Origin: Sporisorium sorghi
Lineage: Eukaryota; Basidiomycota; Ustilaginomycetes; Ustilaginales; Ustilaginaceae
Direction of reading: 5' to 3'
Length of the DNA: 64,000 nt
Assembly (NCBI GenBank): GCA_023212695.1
Contig: JALCCG010000028.1
Location: 62,001 to 126,000 of the forward strand
Under the pieces are notes generated by a model, which saw nothing but the letters and a program-made list of their open reading frames with translations, searched no databases and was not told where the DNA came from. Positions 8,395-15,403 of the stretch are shown piece by piece. Both the position numbers and the translations under genes were made by a program. Position 1 is the first letter of the stretch, and each line of letters opens with the position of its first letter.

Positions 8395-9252
8395 ATGAAC
8401 CAGAGTGTATTAACACATTTTAGTTTTTCAGAATTATGGGGTCCGCTCGTATTTTTTATAACCGTTTTATTATCTGTAATCTACTTGTTATATGTTGGTC
8501 CATTACGTAACCGCTTTTATGAAAGTGAACCAGTTAAAACCAGACAAAAAATATTGTTTATTTCAGGTTTGTTTACGTTTTATATAGCGGTTGGAAGTCC
8601 CATCAATGCGTTTAGTCATCATGTGTTATTTAGCGCTCACATGCTGAAGCAAGCTTTATTATACTTTATTATGCCGCTGTTTTTTTATTTAGGTACGCCA
8701 TCATGGTTAATACGCCCTTTATTAAATTCCAAGTTTTCCTCGAAGTTTCTCTCATTTTTTAATCAACCTATCTTAGCCATGTTTCTATTTAACTCTGCTT
8801 TATCCTTATATCATTTCCCAGTTGTTTTTAATAAGCTGATGGAGATCCCATTCCTAGGAGGCTTATATCATGTTTTGTTAGTAATTGCATCATTTCAGAT
8901 GTGGTGGCCACTTATGTGCCCTGTACCAGAACTTGATAAACTATCGAATGTAAAAAAGTTAGGGTATATTGCAGCGAATGCAATCCTGTTATATCCAGCA
9001 TGTGTAGCCATAATTTTTGCCGGCAACATTCTCTATGATCCATATGTGAATGCTCCCCAACTATTTTCATTTTTGAGTCCAATTGATGATCAGCAATTAG
9101 GCGGAATTATTATGAAAATGACGCAAGAGGCAGCATTTGTAGTCACACTGGCAATCATTTCTGCAAGATGGTACCGAAAGGAGAAACATGATGACTCCAT
9201 TGAAGTTGCTGAAGCTGTATATGACTCACCGAATCAACTTAATAACTATTAA
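8395..9252 (+). CDS. ctaG: CtaG-like cytochrome oxidase assembly protein
   Basis: A multi-spanning membrane protein of 285 residues related to Bacillus CtaG, which is needed for copper insertion into or assembly of cytochrome caa3 oxidase. Six or seven hydrophobic helices are visible. Histidines lie in helices in the FSHHVLFSAHMLKQA region and in LYHFP and FQMWWPL, the pattern of this family. AAAAGGAG at 8376-8383 allows TTG 8392 or ATG 8395 as the start; ATG is given. It heads a run with ccdA and bdbDC, which points to biogenesis of a redox metalloprotein. The qox oxidase in this window lacks CuA but still has CuB. Confidence 0.88.
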   Translation: MNQSVLTHFSFSELWGPLVFFITVLLSVIYLLYVGPLRNRFYESEPVKTRQKILFISGLFTFYIAVGSPINAFSHHVLFSAHMLKQALLYFIMPLFFYLGTPSWLIRPLLNSKFSSKFLSFFNQPILAMFLFNSALSLYHFPVVFNKLMEIPFLGGLYHVLLVIASFQMWWPLMCPVPELDKLSNVKKLGYIAANAILLYPACVAIIFAGNILYDPYVNAPQLFSFLSPIDDQQLGGIIMKMTQEAAFVVTLAIISARWYRKEKHDDSIEVAEAVYDSPNQLNNY

Positions 9253-9296
9253 TTACGATTATTGATGGCTTCTCGTTGTAGAAAGGAAGTTAACTC

Positions 9297-10010
9297 ATGG
9301 GCCCAGAGAACTTGACTCTATGGATAGCATTTGCAGCAGGATTTTTGTCTTTTATATCTCCTTGCTGTCTTCCGCTCTATCCATCCTATATATCTTACAT
9401 TACCGGAATTTCTGTTAAGGAGTTAAAGGATGGTAAGGGGATCATGCAAAAGAAGGCTTTTGCTCATACCATATGCTTTATGCTAGGATTCTCTGTCATT
9501 TTTTTCGCATTAGGGTTATCAGCCAGTTTAGTAGGAGATTTGTTCTCGAATAATCGCGAATTGATTCAAAAATTAGGTGGATTATTAGTGATTGTAATGG
9601 GATTAATCATGCTAGGAGTTATTCAGTTACAGATTTTAATGAAAGATAGGAAGTTTCAATTTAAGCATAAACCGTCAGGATATCTTGGATCGATATTAGT
9701 TGGATTATCATTCTCTGCAGGATGGACACCGTGTATCGGACCCATTCTTTCAGCCGTTTTAGCTATGGGAGTAACAAACCCTGAGAAGGCAGTGGGTTAC
9801 ATAAGTGCATATACATTAGGGTTTGGGATTCCGTTTCTCATTATGGCCTTTTTTATTGGCAGATTAAAATGGATCTCAAAATATTCTTCACTAATGATGA
9901 AAATTGGCGGGGCGATGATGGTTCTTACCGGAATATTGCTTTACACAGATCAAATGACCAAAATCACCATATGGTTAATCGGGCTATACGGCGGGTTTAC
10001 AGGTTTTTGA
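9297..10010 (+). CDS. ccdA: CcdA-type thiol/disulfide electron transporter
   Basis: A 237-residue membrane protein that passes electrons from cytoplasmic thioredoxin to extracytoplasmic thiol proteins. The two family cysteine motifs are visible: SPCCLPLYPSY near residue 22 in the first helix and GWTPCIGPIL near residue 140 in the fourth. Six hydrophobic helices and the length agree with Bacillus CcdA. The ATG has AGAAAGGAAG upstream. It lies 45 bp after ctaG and about 105 bp before bdbD. Together with bdbD and bdbC it gives both reducing and oxidising arms of extracytoplasmic thiol chemistry. Confidence 0.92.
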   Translation: MGPENLTLWIAFAAGFLSFISPCCLPLYPSYISYITGISVKELKDGKGIMQKKAFAHTICFMLGFSVIFFALGLSASLVGDLFSNNRELIQKLGGLLVIVMGLIMLGVIQLQILMKDRKFQFKHKPSGYLGSILVGLSFSAGWTPCIGPILSAVLAMGVTNPEKAVGYISAYTLGFGIPFLIMAFFIGRLKWISKYSSLMMKIGGAMMVLTGILLYTDQMTKITIWLIGLYGGFTGF

Positions 10011-10115
10011 TGTAGTTCGAGATCTGGAATTAAGGCGGTGATAAACATATAAAACGGCAAGTAAGCAAACATCTAAAAAAAAAGCAACTAAACGAATAAA
10101 TAGCTGAGGTGAAAC

Positions 10116-10799
10116 ATGAATAATAAGAAGAAATCATCAAAAAATCTAGTTATTTTCACCATCATTTTTGTGGGCCTGGTGGTAGCTTTGGTATTGTTAA
10201 ACCAGAACAGCCAACCATCAAATCGTTCGGAAGGGGTATTTGACAACCCACCGGCCACGGAAAACCAGCCTACTCTAGGTGACAAAAACGCAAAGGTATC
10301 TATCGTGGAGTTTGGAGATTATAAATGTCCCTCCTGCAAAGCCTGGGGAGAGAATATAATGCCACAACTCTCGAAGGACTTTATCGAAACAGGAAAAGCA
10401 TCATTCTCCTATATTAATGTTCTTTTTCATGGTGATGAGTCAAAAACAGGCGCACTTGCTGCAGAAGCAATACTACTGCAGGATCCTGACGCATATTGGA
10501 CATTTCATCATGAAGTATTTAATGCACAACCTGAAACAGAGCAGCATGATAACGCATGGCTAACCCCAGAAAAGGCGCTGGAGCTTGCTAAAGAATATAC
10601 ACCTAATATCGATCTAGCGAAGCTTAAAGAAGATATGGGAAGTAAGCAGATCGAAGACCAAGTTGCTTTAGATGAGGAATTAGTCCGTGAATATAATGTA
10701 CAACAAACACCCACGATTATGATCAATAATGTTATGGTAACGAACCCGTTTGATTATGAGGAGATATCATCCTTAATCAATGCGCAACTGAAGGAGTAG
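10116..10799 (+). CDS. bdbD: DsbA-family thiol oxidase, BdbD-like
   Basis: A 227-residue membrane-anchored thioredoxin-fold protein facing outside. An N-terminal anchor spans residues 10-28. The active site is YKCPSC (C71, C74) in FGDYKCPSCKAW. A cis-proline loop follows at QQTPTIMIN. It oxidises thiols in exported proteins and is re-oxidised by the DsbB/BdbC protein encoded immediately downstream. GAGGTG lies 5-6 bp before the ATG. The family assignment follows from the CPSC motif and pairing with bdbC; an exact orthologue is not claimed. Confidence 0.92.
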   Translation: MNNKKKSSKNLVIFTIIFVGLVVALVLLNQNSQPSNRSEGVFDNPPATENQPTLGDKNAKVSIVEFGDYKCPSCKAWGENIMPQLSKDFIETGKASFSYINVLFHGDESKTGALAAEAILLQDPDAYWTFHHEVFNAQPETEQHDNAWLTPEKALELAKEYTPNIDLAKLKEDMGSKQIEDQVALDEELVREYNVQQTPTIMINNVMVTNPFDYEEISSLINAQLKE

Positions 10800-10817
10800 A
10801 TGGGAGGGGATCGAGTA

Positions 10818-11249
10818 GTGGTACGTGACAAAACAATATATTTAGCTTGGGTTGTAGCACTTACAGCAACGCTTGGAAGCCTCTATTTTAGCGAGATAAG
10901 GGGGTTTATTCCTTGCGAATTGTGCTGGTATCAGAGAATACTAATGTATCCACTCAGTATCATTCTTGGAATTGCGGCCTTTTACAGTGAGACAAGCATA
11001 AAAAAATATGTGCTTCCATTTTCGATTTTTGGAGCATGCGTTTCATTATTTCATTATTTGGAGCAGAAGGTCCCTGGATTTGCAGCAATCAAGCCATGCA
11101 CGAACGGGGTGCCGTGTAATGTACAATACATTAATTGGTTTGGTTTTATAACGATTCCTTTTCTCGCATTAGTAGCATTTATTTTAATTACAATCTTAAT
11201 GGTACTCACAAGATCTGAGGCTGGCGTGAGCCCAAGACCAGGCAACTAA
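10818..11249 (+). CDS. bdbC: DsbB-family disulfide oxidoreductase, BdbC-like
   Basis: A four-helix membrane protein of about 143 residues that re-oxidises BdbD with quinone. The first pair is PCELCWYQR (CxxC), with the arginine that binds quinone. The second pair is in CTNGVPC. Four hydrophobic segments cover most of the protein. GTG 10818 has GGGAGGGG 9 bp upstream and is preferred. ATG 10800, directly after the bdbD stop, is possible but only 3 bp from the AAGGAG in the bdbD tail. It forms an operon with bdbD and converges with the small reverse gene at 11246. Confidence 0.9.
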   Translation: MVRDKTIYLAWVVALTATLGSLYFSEIRGFIPCELCWYQRILMYPLSIILGIAAFYSETSIKKYVLPFSIFGACVSLFHYLEQKVPGFAAIKPCTNGVPCNVQYINWFGFITIPFLALVAFILITILMVLTRSEAGVSPRPGN

Positions 11250-11533
11250 TTGCTAAAAAACACCAAAACGACTACTAGAATCAGTACTAGTGAAATAATC
11301 GTTGTCAGCGTTGCACCAAGTAACCAGGACACCTTGTTCTTCACAAAAAGGGATAACAGTAAGTGAATGATAAACGGACTGATATAATGTGCTATTAAAT
11401 GAACGGTACTGTTGAAATCAATAAAATAGATATCCGTCAGGAAAACGATACTAATCATAGTAAACAGTAACAGTGAGCTTAAAATCATAATCCTAGGCTT
11501 GAGAATTGAAAGAAAAGTATCATTGTTCAACAT
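11246..11533 (-). CDS. Small three-TM membrane protein, unknown
   Basis: A 95-residue very hydrophobic protein with segments at about residues 15-35, 44-62 and 70-93. AAGGAAGG sits upstream of its ATG. Its stop overlaps the bdbC stop by a few bases, so the two genes converge. I recognise no family. The good ribosome binding site and membrane-protein composition argue that it is real. Confidence 0.6.
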   Translation of the reverse strand: MLNNDTFLSILKPRIMILSSLLLFTMISIVFLTDIYFIDFNSTVHLIAHYISPFIIHLLLSLFVKNKVSWLLGATLTTIISLVLILVVVLVFFSN

Positions 11534-11600
11534 GTATCGCCTTCCTTATTTAAATATAGGATGTTTAATCGAAATTTCATCATTAATTATGAATCAATAT

Positions 11601-11618
11601 TATCGGTTACTAACGATA
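11601..11618. promoter_or_regulatory. Inverted repeat between the small membrane gene and lgt
   Basis: TATCGGTTACTAACGATA is an 8-bp inverted repeat with one bulged base, placed in the divergent promoter region 20 bp before the lgt start. It looks like an operator but its regulator is unknown. Confidence 0.35.
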
Positions 11619-11638
11619 TGGGATTGAGGTGAAAGGGT

Positions 11639-12544
11639 TTGTTCGATGCGATTAGTCCAATTGCATTTCGATTAGGGCCAATCCAATTATACTGGTACGG
11701 AATTATCTTAAGCGTAGCAGCTCTCATTGGTCTAATCGTTGTTATTCAAGAAGGCAAGCGGTATCAGATCCATCCAGGGTTCTTTTTGGACATGGTGCTA
11801 GTTGGCGTGCCGTCGGCTATCGTCGGGGCTAGAGCTTACTATGTCATATTCAAGTGGGAAGATTACCGCGATAACTTTTGGGACGTTTTCAAAATATGGA
11901 ACGGTGGAATCGCCATTTACGGAGCTTTAATCGGAGCGATCGTTGCTATGATTTTTTTCTTTCATATACGTGGCTATAATTTTTGGCGTATTGCAGATCT
12001 ATGTGCTCCGGGTTTGATTATAGGACAATTGATCGGGCGTTGGGGAAATTATATAAATCAAGAAGCTCATGGAGGGCCAGTATCTGAGGATTTTCTCAGG
12101 ACAACACTACACTTGCCTAACTTTATTGTCGATCAAATGAATATCGAGGGTGTCTATTATCATCCGACCTTTCTGTATGAGTCCATTTGGAATTTGGTTG
12201 GTTTGTTGTTGCTCTTATGGTTGAGACGCCAGCCTTTTCTACGTTCAGGAGAATTATTTTTGACTTATTTCACTTGGTATTCCATCGGACGGTTTTTTAT
12301 CGAAGGACTGCGTACCGACAGTTTAGCCTGGTTTGCCTCTAACTGGCTTGCAAATTTGATGAAATTACTTTGGTCACCGATGGGGCTTATGTTCCAGGAA
12401 GGCGAAATGAGTTATGGTACAGTTCGTGTCTCGCAGTTATTGAGTGTCTTTATTATCCTAATTGCCATTTGCCTCATTGCATACCGAAGGTTTAGAAACC
12501 ATCATGAGCGATATGAAGACCCAATCGCCAGTAATAGATCTTAA
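11639..12544 (+). CDS. lgt: Prolipoprotein diacylglyceryl transferase
   Basis: A membrane enzyme of 301 residues that transfers diacylglycerol from phosphatidylglycerol to the lipobox cysteine of prolipoproteins. The Lgt signature GRWGNYINQEAHGG is at about residues 140-153. Further family stretches are HPTFLYES and GRFFIEGLRTDSL, and seven hydrophobic helices are visible. The start is TTG 11639 with GAGGTG 7 bp upstream; no other start fits. A housekeeping lgt is normally chromosomal, so this may be an accessory copy. QoxA in this window is itself a lipoprotein. A terminator follows at 12562-12588. Confidence 0.93.
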   Translation: MFDAISPIAFRLGPIQLYWYGIILSVAALIGLIVVIQEGKRYQIHPGFFLDMVLVGVPSAIVGARAYYVIFKWEDYRDNFWDVFKIWNGGIAIYGALIGAIVAMIFFFHIRGYNFWRIADLCAPGLIIGQLIGRWGNYINQEAHGGPVSEDFLRTTLHLPNFIVDQMNIEGVYYHPTFLYESIWNLVGLLLLLWLRRQPFLRSGELFLTYFTWYSIGRFFIEGLRTDSLAWFASNWLANLMKLLWSPMGLMFQEGEMSYGTVRVSQLLSVFIILIAICLIAYRRFRNHHERYEDPIASNRS

Positions 12545-12561
12545 TTAATTTAATATAAGAG

Positions 12562-12588
12562 GCAGTCGAACTTGGTTCGACTGCTATT
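12562..12588 (+). terminator. Intrinsic terminator after lgt
   Basis: A perfect 10-bp stem (GCAGTCGAAC/GTTCGACTGC) with a 3-base loop and a T-rich tail. Confidence 0.8.
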
Positions 12589-12748
12589 TATTTCGAACCT
12601 CAGCAAAAGTATTACAATATTGTTTTATTTGTTTCTGCGTTCAATACGAATTCTTTTCGATTAATGTTCTGATATAAGTCCAATAGGTACGGGGATTTAA
12701 ACAAATATTAACATTAATTTAAGGAGGAAAAGAATTCTAAAGATAAGA

Positions 12749-12783
12749 TTGACAATCGCGAAAAAATAGACTACATTATGTAG
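12749..12783 (+). promoter_or_regulatory. Promoter of the NlpC/P60 gene with a palindromic operator on the -10
   Basis: TTGACA (12749-12754), a 17-bp spacer and TACATT (12772-12777). The 13-base palindrome CTACATTATGTAG (12771-12783) covers the -10 exactly, so a bound repressor would block the promoter. It shares GACTAC with the qoxA site. Confidence 0.7.
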
Positions 12784-12799
12784 GGTTACAAAAATTTCA

Positions 12800-12920
12800 T
12801 AAATTATGCCGAATTTCGTTTTTGAAAACGGGGGAACCATTTTTGGGTGAATTATTCTTGTAGTAATGGGAGTATAGGGATCCTTCTACCGAACCCTCAG
12901 CTAACTCCGTAGGCATCGAA
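12800..12920 (+). ncRNA. c-di-AMP riboswitch (ydaO-yuaA leader)
   Basis: The leader has the conserved blocks of the ydaO-type aptamer in order: GCCGAAT, ACGGGGGAACC, GGGTGAAT, ATCCTTCTACCGAACCC, CAGCTAAC and CGTAGGCAT. The outer helix pairs ATGCC (12806-12810) with GGCAT (12912-12916). In Bacillales this riboswitch senses c-di-AMP and usually turns off cell-wall hydrolase and potassium transport genes. No intrinsic terminator lies between aptamer and gene. The ribosome binding site GGGAG begins a few bases after the closing helix, so control here may be on translation (inference). Confidence 0.95.
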
Positions 12921-12933
12921 GGGAGAAAAAATC

Positions 12934-13410
12934 TTGAAGAAAATGTTACTGTCGTTGTTAGGGTCTGCCATTATATTATCTTCGGGAACAGCCAGTGCGT
13001 TTGCAGATAATCAACCTAAGTTGACTACTGAAGTAAGTAAAGTCGTTGGAACACCCTATAAATGGGGAGGTACAACTTCAAGTGGTTTCGATTGTTCCGG
13101 CTTTATTCTGTACATTTTTGATAAATTCAACTTAGATTTGCCACGTACATCGAGTGCTCAGGCCAAAGTGGGGACTCCAGTCTCAAAAGATAATCTGAGA
13201 CCGGGTGACTTAGTTTTTTTTAATACGAGTGGCAGGGGAATTTCTCATGCTGGAATCTATATTGGCAATGGTCAATTTGCACATTCGTCCAGTAGTAAGG
13301 GTGTAAGGATAAGTAAACTGTCAGAATCCTATTATAAACAACGATATGTAACTGCAAGAAGAACCATTAGTCAAAAAAGTTACACGATGATGGTCGGAAG
13401 TTACAATTGA
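12934..13410 (+). CDS. Secreted NlpC/P60 cell-wall hydrolase
   Basis: A 158-residue exported peptidase. A signal peptide covers residues 1-24, with cleavage probably near ASAFA-DN. The NlpC/P60 catalytic set is C54 in FDCSGF, H105 in ISHAGIYIG and H117 in FAHSSS. It lacks LysM or SH3 anchors and is a minimal single-domain enzyme cleaving D-Glu-to-diamino-acid bonds in peptidoglycan. The start is TTG 12934 with GGGAG upstream. Expression is controlled by the c-di-AMP riboswitch and a promoter palindrome. The stop codon overlaps the terminator hairpin. Confidence 0.95.
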   Translation: MKKMLLSLLGSAIILSSGTASAFADNQPKLTTEVSKVVGTPYKWGGTTSSGFDCSGFILYIFDKFNLDLPRTSSAQAKVGTPVSKDNLRPGDLVFFNTSGRGISHAGIYIGNGQFAHSSSSKGVRISKLSESYYKQRYVTARRTISQKSYTMMVGSYN

Positions 13411-13459
13411 AATCATAAAACAAGCCCTTCAATTTATGAAGGGCTTGTTTTATGATTTC
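13409..13459 (+). terminator. Very long perfect hairpin terminator after the NlpC gene
   Basis: An almost perfect stem of about 20 bp runs from GAAATCATAAAACAAGCCC to its complement ending TTGTTTTATGATTTC, with a short AT-rich loop. It overlaps the NlpC stop codon and could act in both directions. Confidence 0.85.
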
Positions 13460-13673
13460 AATTCAATGTTACCCTTATGGGGCTTGCAATCGTGTTTCCT
13501 TCTTAGACATACGTTGGTGCTTATTACTTCAATGTACAAAACACCAATGACTTGATGCCTATTTAGAAGATGTGCATTTCTGCCGATACTCAATGTTGGG
13601 ATATTCATTATTGATGAATAAATGCTCATATGATACTTTAAATAAAAATATTAAAAGGAGGGATGATATTTAT

Positions 13674-14711
13674 ATGTTAGATGTTATAGTCATCGGTGGA
13701 GGTCAGGCCGGGCTTGCGGCTGCTTACTATCTCAAACAAAAATCTGTGGATTTTCTCATCCTTGATGGTCACAAGGAGGTTGGTGACTCTTGGAGAGATC
13801 GCTATGATTCTCTTCATCTGTTTACGCCAAGAATGTATAATAGTCTACCAGGTGTTCCCTTTCAAGGTGATCCTCAGGGTTTACCACATAAAAATGAGGT
13901 TGCAGATTATTTGAAAGATTATGCGAATCGTTTAGAGCTTCCTATTCAAAGTAATACACAAGTTACATCATTAACCATGAACAATGGAATCTTTGAAGTC
14001 TCCACATCGGAGGGTACATTTAGATCAAAAAAAGTTATAGTAGCCACCGGTCCTTTTCAGAAGCCACTAGTACCTTCTTTTCATGACAAGCTTGGTGATG
14101 CAGTTATACAATTACATTCTTCTGAATATCGAAATAAGAACCAACTTAAAGAAGGGGTTGTTTGTGTTGTAGGTGCAGGAAACTCCGGGGCCCAAATTTC
14201 CAGTGAATTGGCAGATGATTTTGAAGTGCATTTGTCCGCAAGCAGTGAGATCCAATATAAACCGTTACATATTTTCGGCAAGAGTATTTTTTGGTATTTT
14301 GACAAGGTGGGCTTTCTAACAGCAAACCGCAAAAGTATGTTAGGTAAATGGTTACACGCAATGCCAGAACAGATCTATGGAAAGGAGTTGAAGCTGCTCA
14401 TTCAACAAGGAAGGATAAAACTCCATGCAAGGACGGAAAAGATAGTGGATCAAAAGTTATATTTTCAGAACGAAGGAACTCCTATACATATCGACAACAT
14501 TATCTGGGCTACAGGTTTTAAACGTGATGATCACTGGATAGACATAAAAGCGGCATTTAAAGATGGGCATATCGATCATATGGAAGGTGTATCCGTTGTA
14601 AAAGGACTCTACTTTGTTGGATTACCGTGGCAAACATCAAGAGGGTCAGCACTGCTTGGATGGGTGAAATATGATGCTAAGCGTATTGTTGATCATCTGC
14701 TGAGAGAATAA
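13674..14711 (+). CDS. Flavin-containing monooxygenase-like NAD(P)/FAD oxidoreductase
   Basis: A 345-residue flavoprotein of the CzcO/FMO type. The FAD motif GGGQAGLAAAYYL is at residues 8-20. A segment typical of these enzymes follows (WRDRYDSLHLFTP), then the NADP motif GAGNSGAQIS near residue 165 and the C-terminal ATGF. The chemical substrate is unknown; relatives are often found beside czcD-like metal exporters. ATG 13674 is preceded by AAAAGGAGGG at a rather long distance of about 12 bp. Longer upstream readings lack a binding site. A second, decayed member of the family lies at 27300-28210. Confidence 0.88.
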   Translation: MLDVIVIGGGQAGLAAAYYLKQKSVDFLILDGHKEVGDSWRDRYDSLHLFTPRMYNSLPGVPFQGDPQGLPHKNEVADYLKDYANRLELPIQSNTQVTSLTMNNGIFEVSTSEGTFRSKKVIVATGPFQKPLVPSFHDKLGDAVIQLHSSEYRNKNQLKEGVVCVVGAGNSGAQISSELADDFEVHLSASSEIQYKPLHIFGKSIFWYFDKVGFLTANRKSMLGKWLHAMPEQIYGKELKLLIQQGRIKLHARTEKIVDQKLYFQNEGTPIHIDNIIWATGFKRDDHWIDIKAAFKDGHIDHMEGVSVVKGLYFVGLPWQTSRGSALLGWVKYDAKRIVDHLLRE

Positions 14712-14843
14712 AAATAGGGTAGGAGTAGTAGTTCGGGACACTTTTCTTCTGACAAAATTCGGTTTGTTAATCGTAATCCTTTCGTTTTTTGTGCCTTTGC
14801 TATAAAATAAGTGGTAATGGTAAATAGGATGGTGATTACGAAA

Positions 14844-15218
14844 ATGGAGCAGAAGGATCCCTTGATTGAAGATTGTGACACATCATGCTTTGGGTCTGAG
14901 GCTGATTTAAAACAAGTTAGGGCCGGAATGATTGATGAGCATGCAGCTGTTCAAGTGGCAGACTGGTTTAAAGCCTTCAGTGATCCTACTCGGGTTAAAT
15001 TGATCAATGCTTTATTGCAGAAAGAATTATGTGTCCATGATCTTTCTGTATTACTCGAGATGGGACAGTCAGCGATCTCGCATCAACTGCGATACCTTCG
15101 TAATATGAGGATCGTAAAACGTCGTAAAGTGGGCAAGACGGTGTTTTATTCATTGGATGATACACACATCGAGCAAATTTTTACACAAACCCTACAACAT
15201 ACAATGCATGGAGAATAA
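14844..15218 (+). CDS. ArsR/SmtB-family metal sensor with two possible metal sites
   Basis: A 124-residue winged-helix repressor. It has N-terminal cysteines (CDTSC), ELCVHDLSV with a Cys and His/Asp in the alpha3 helix, and C-terminal DDTHIEQIFTQTLQHTMH with histidines positioned as in alpha5 sensors such as SmtB, ZiaR and CzrA. Both the alpha3N-type and alpha5-type ligand sets are therefore visible, as in ZiaR. ATG 14844 follows AGGATGGTG; ATG 14829 is an alternative. It precedes the second P1B ATPase, whose promoter has an SmtB-type palindrome, and is its likely repressor. Confidence 0.88.
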   Translation: MEQKDPLIEDCDTSCFGSEADLKQVRAGMIDEHAAVQVADWFKAFSDPTRVKLINALLQKELCVHDLSVLLEMGQSAISHQLRYLRNMRIVKRRKVGKTVFYSLDDTHIEQIFTQTLQHTMHGE

Positions 15219-15224
15219 CATAAA

Positions 15225-15256
15225 AGCACCCGCAGTCAGCTGCTGGTGCTGTTTTT
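15225..15256 (+). terminator. Intrinsic terminator after the SmtB-like gene
   Basis: AGCACC-GCAG pairs with CTGC-GGTGCT around a TCAG loop, followed by GTTTTTG. It separates the regulator from the ATPase, which therefore has its own promoter. Confidence 0.75.
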
Positions 15257-15305
15257 GTTGTGTTTAGAAGTCTTCACCTAATGTAGCGGAGAATGTACGA
15301 AATAA

Positions 15306-15366
15306 TTGACAACTAACTTTTCATTTGAATATAATGAGTTTAAATAACATATGAATAATTGTTCAT
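15306..15366 (+). promoter_or_regulatory. Promoter and SmtB-type operator of the second P1B ATPase
   Basis: TTGACA (15306-15311), an 18-bp spacer and TATAAT (15330-15335). ATGAATAATTGTTCAT (15351-15366) is the imperfect palindrome class bound by SmtB/ZiaR/CzrA repressors. A matching site is at 24224-24239 before copC. Confidence 0.85.
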
Positions 15367-15403
15367 GTGTGTACGGCAAGGTTGGTGGAAAGGAGAACAT
15401 ACG

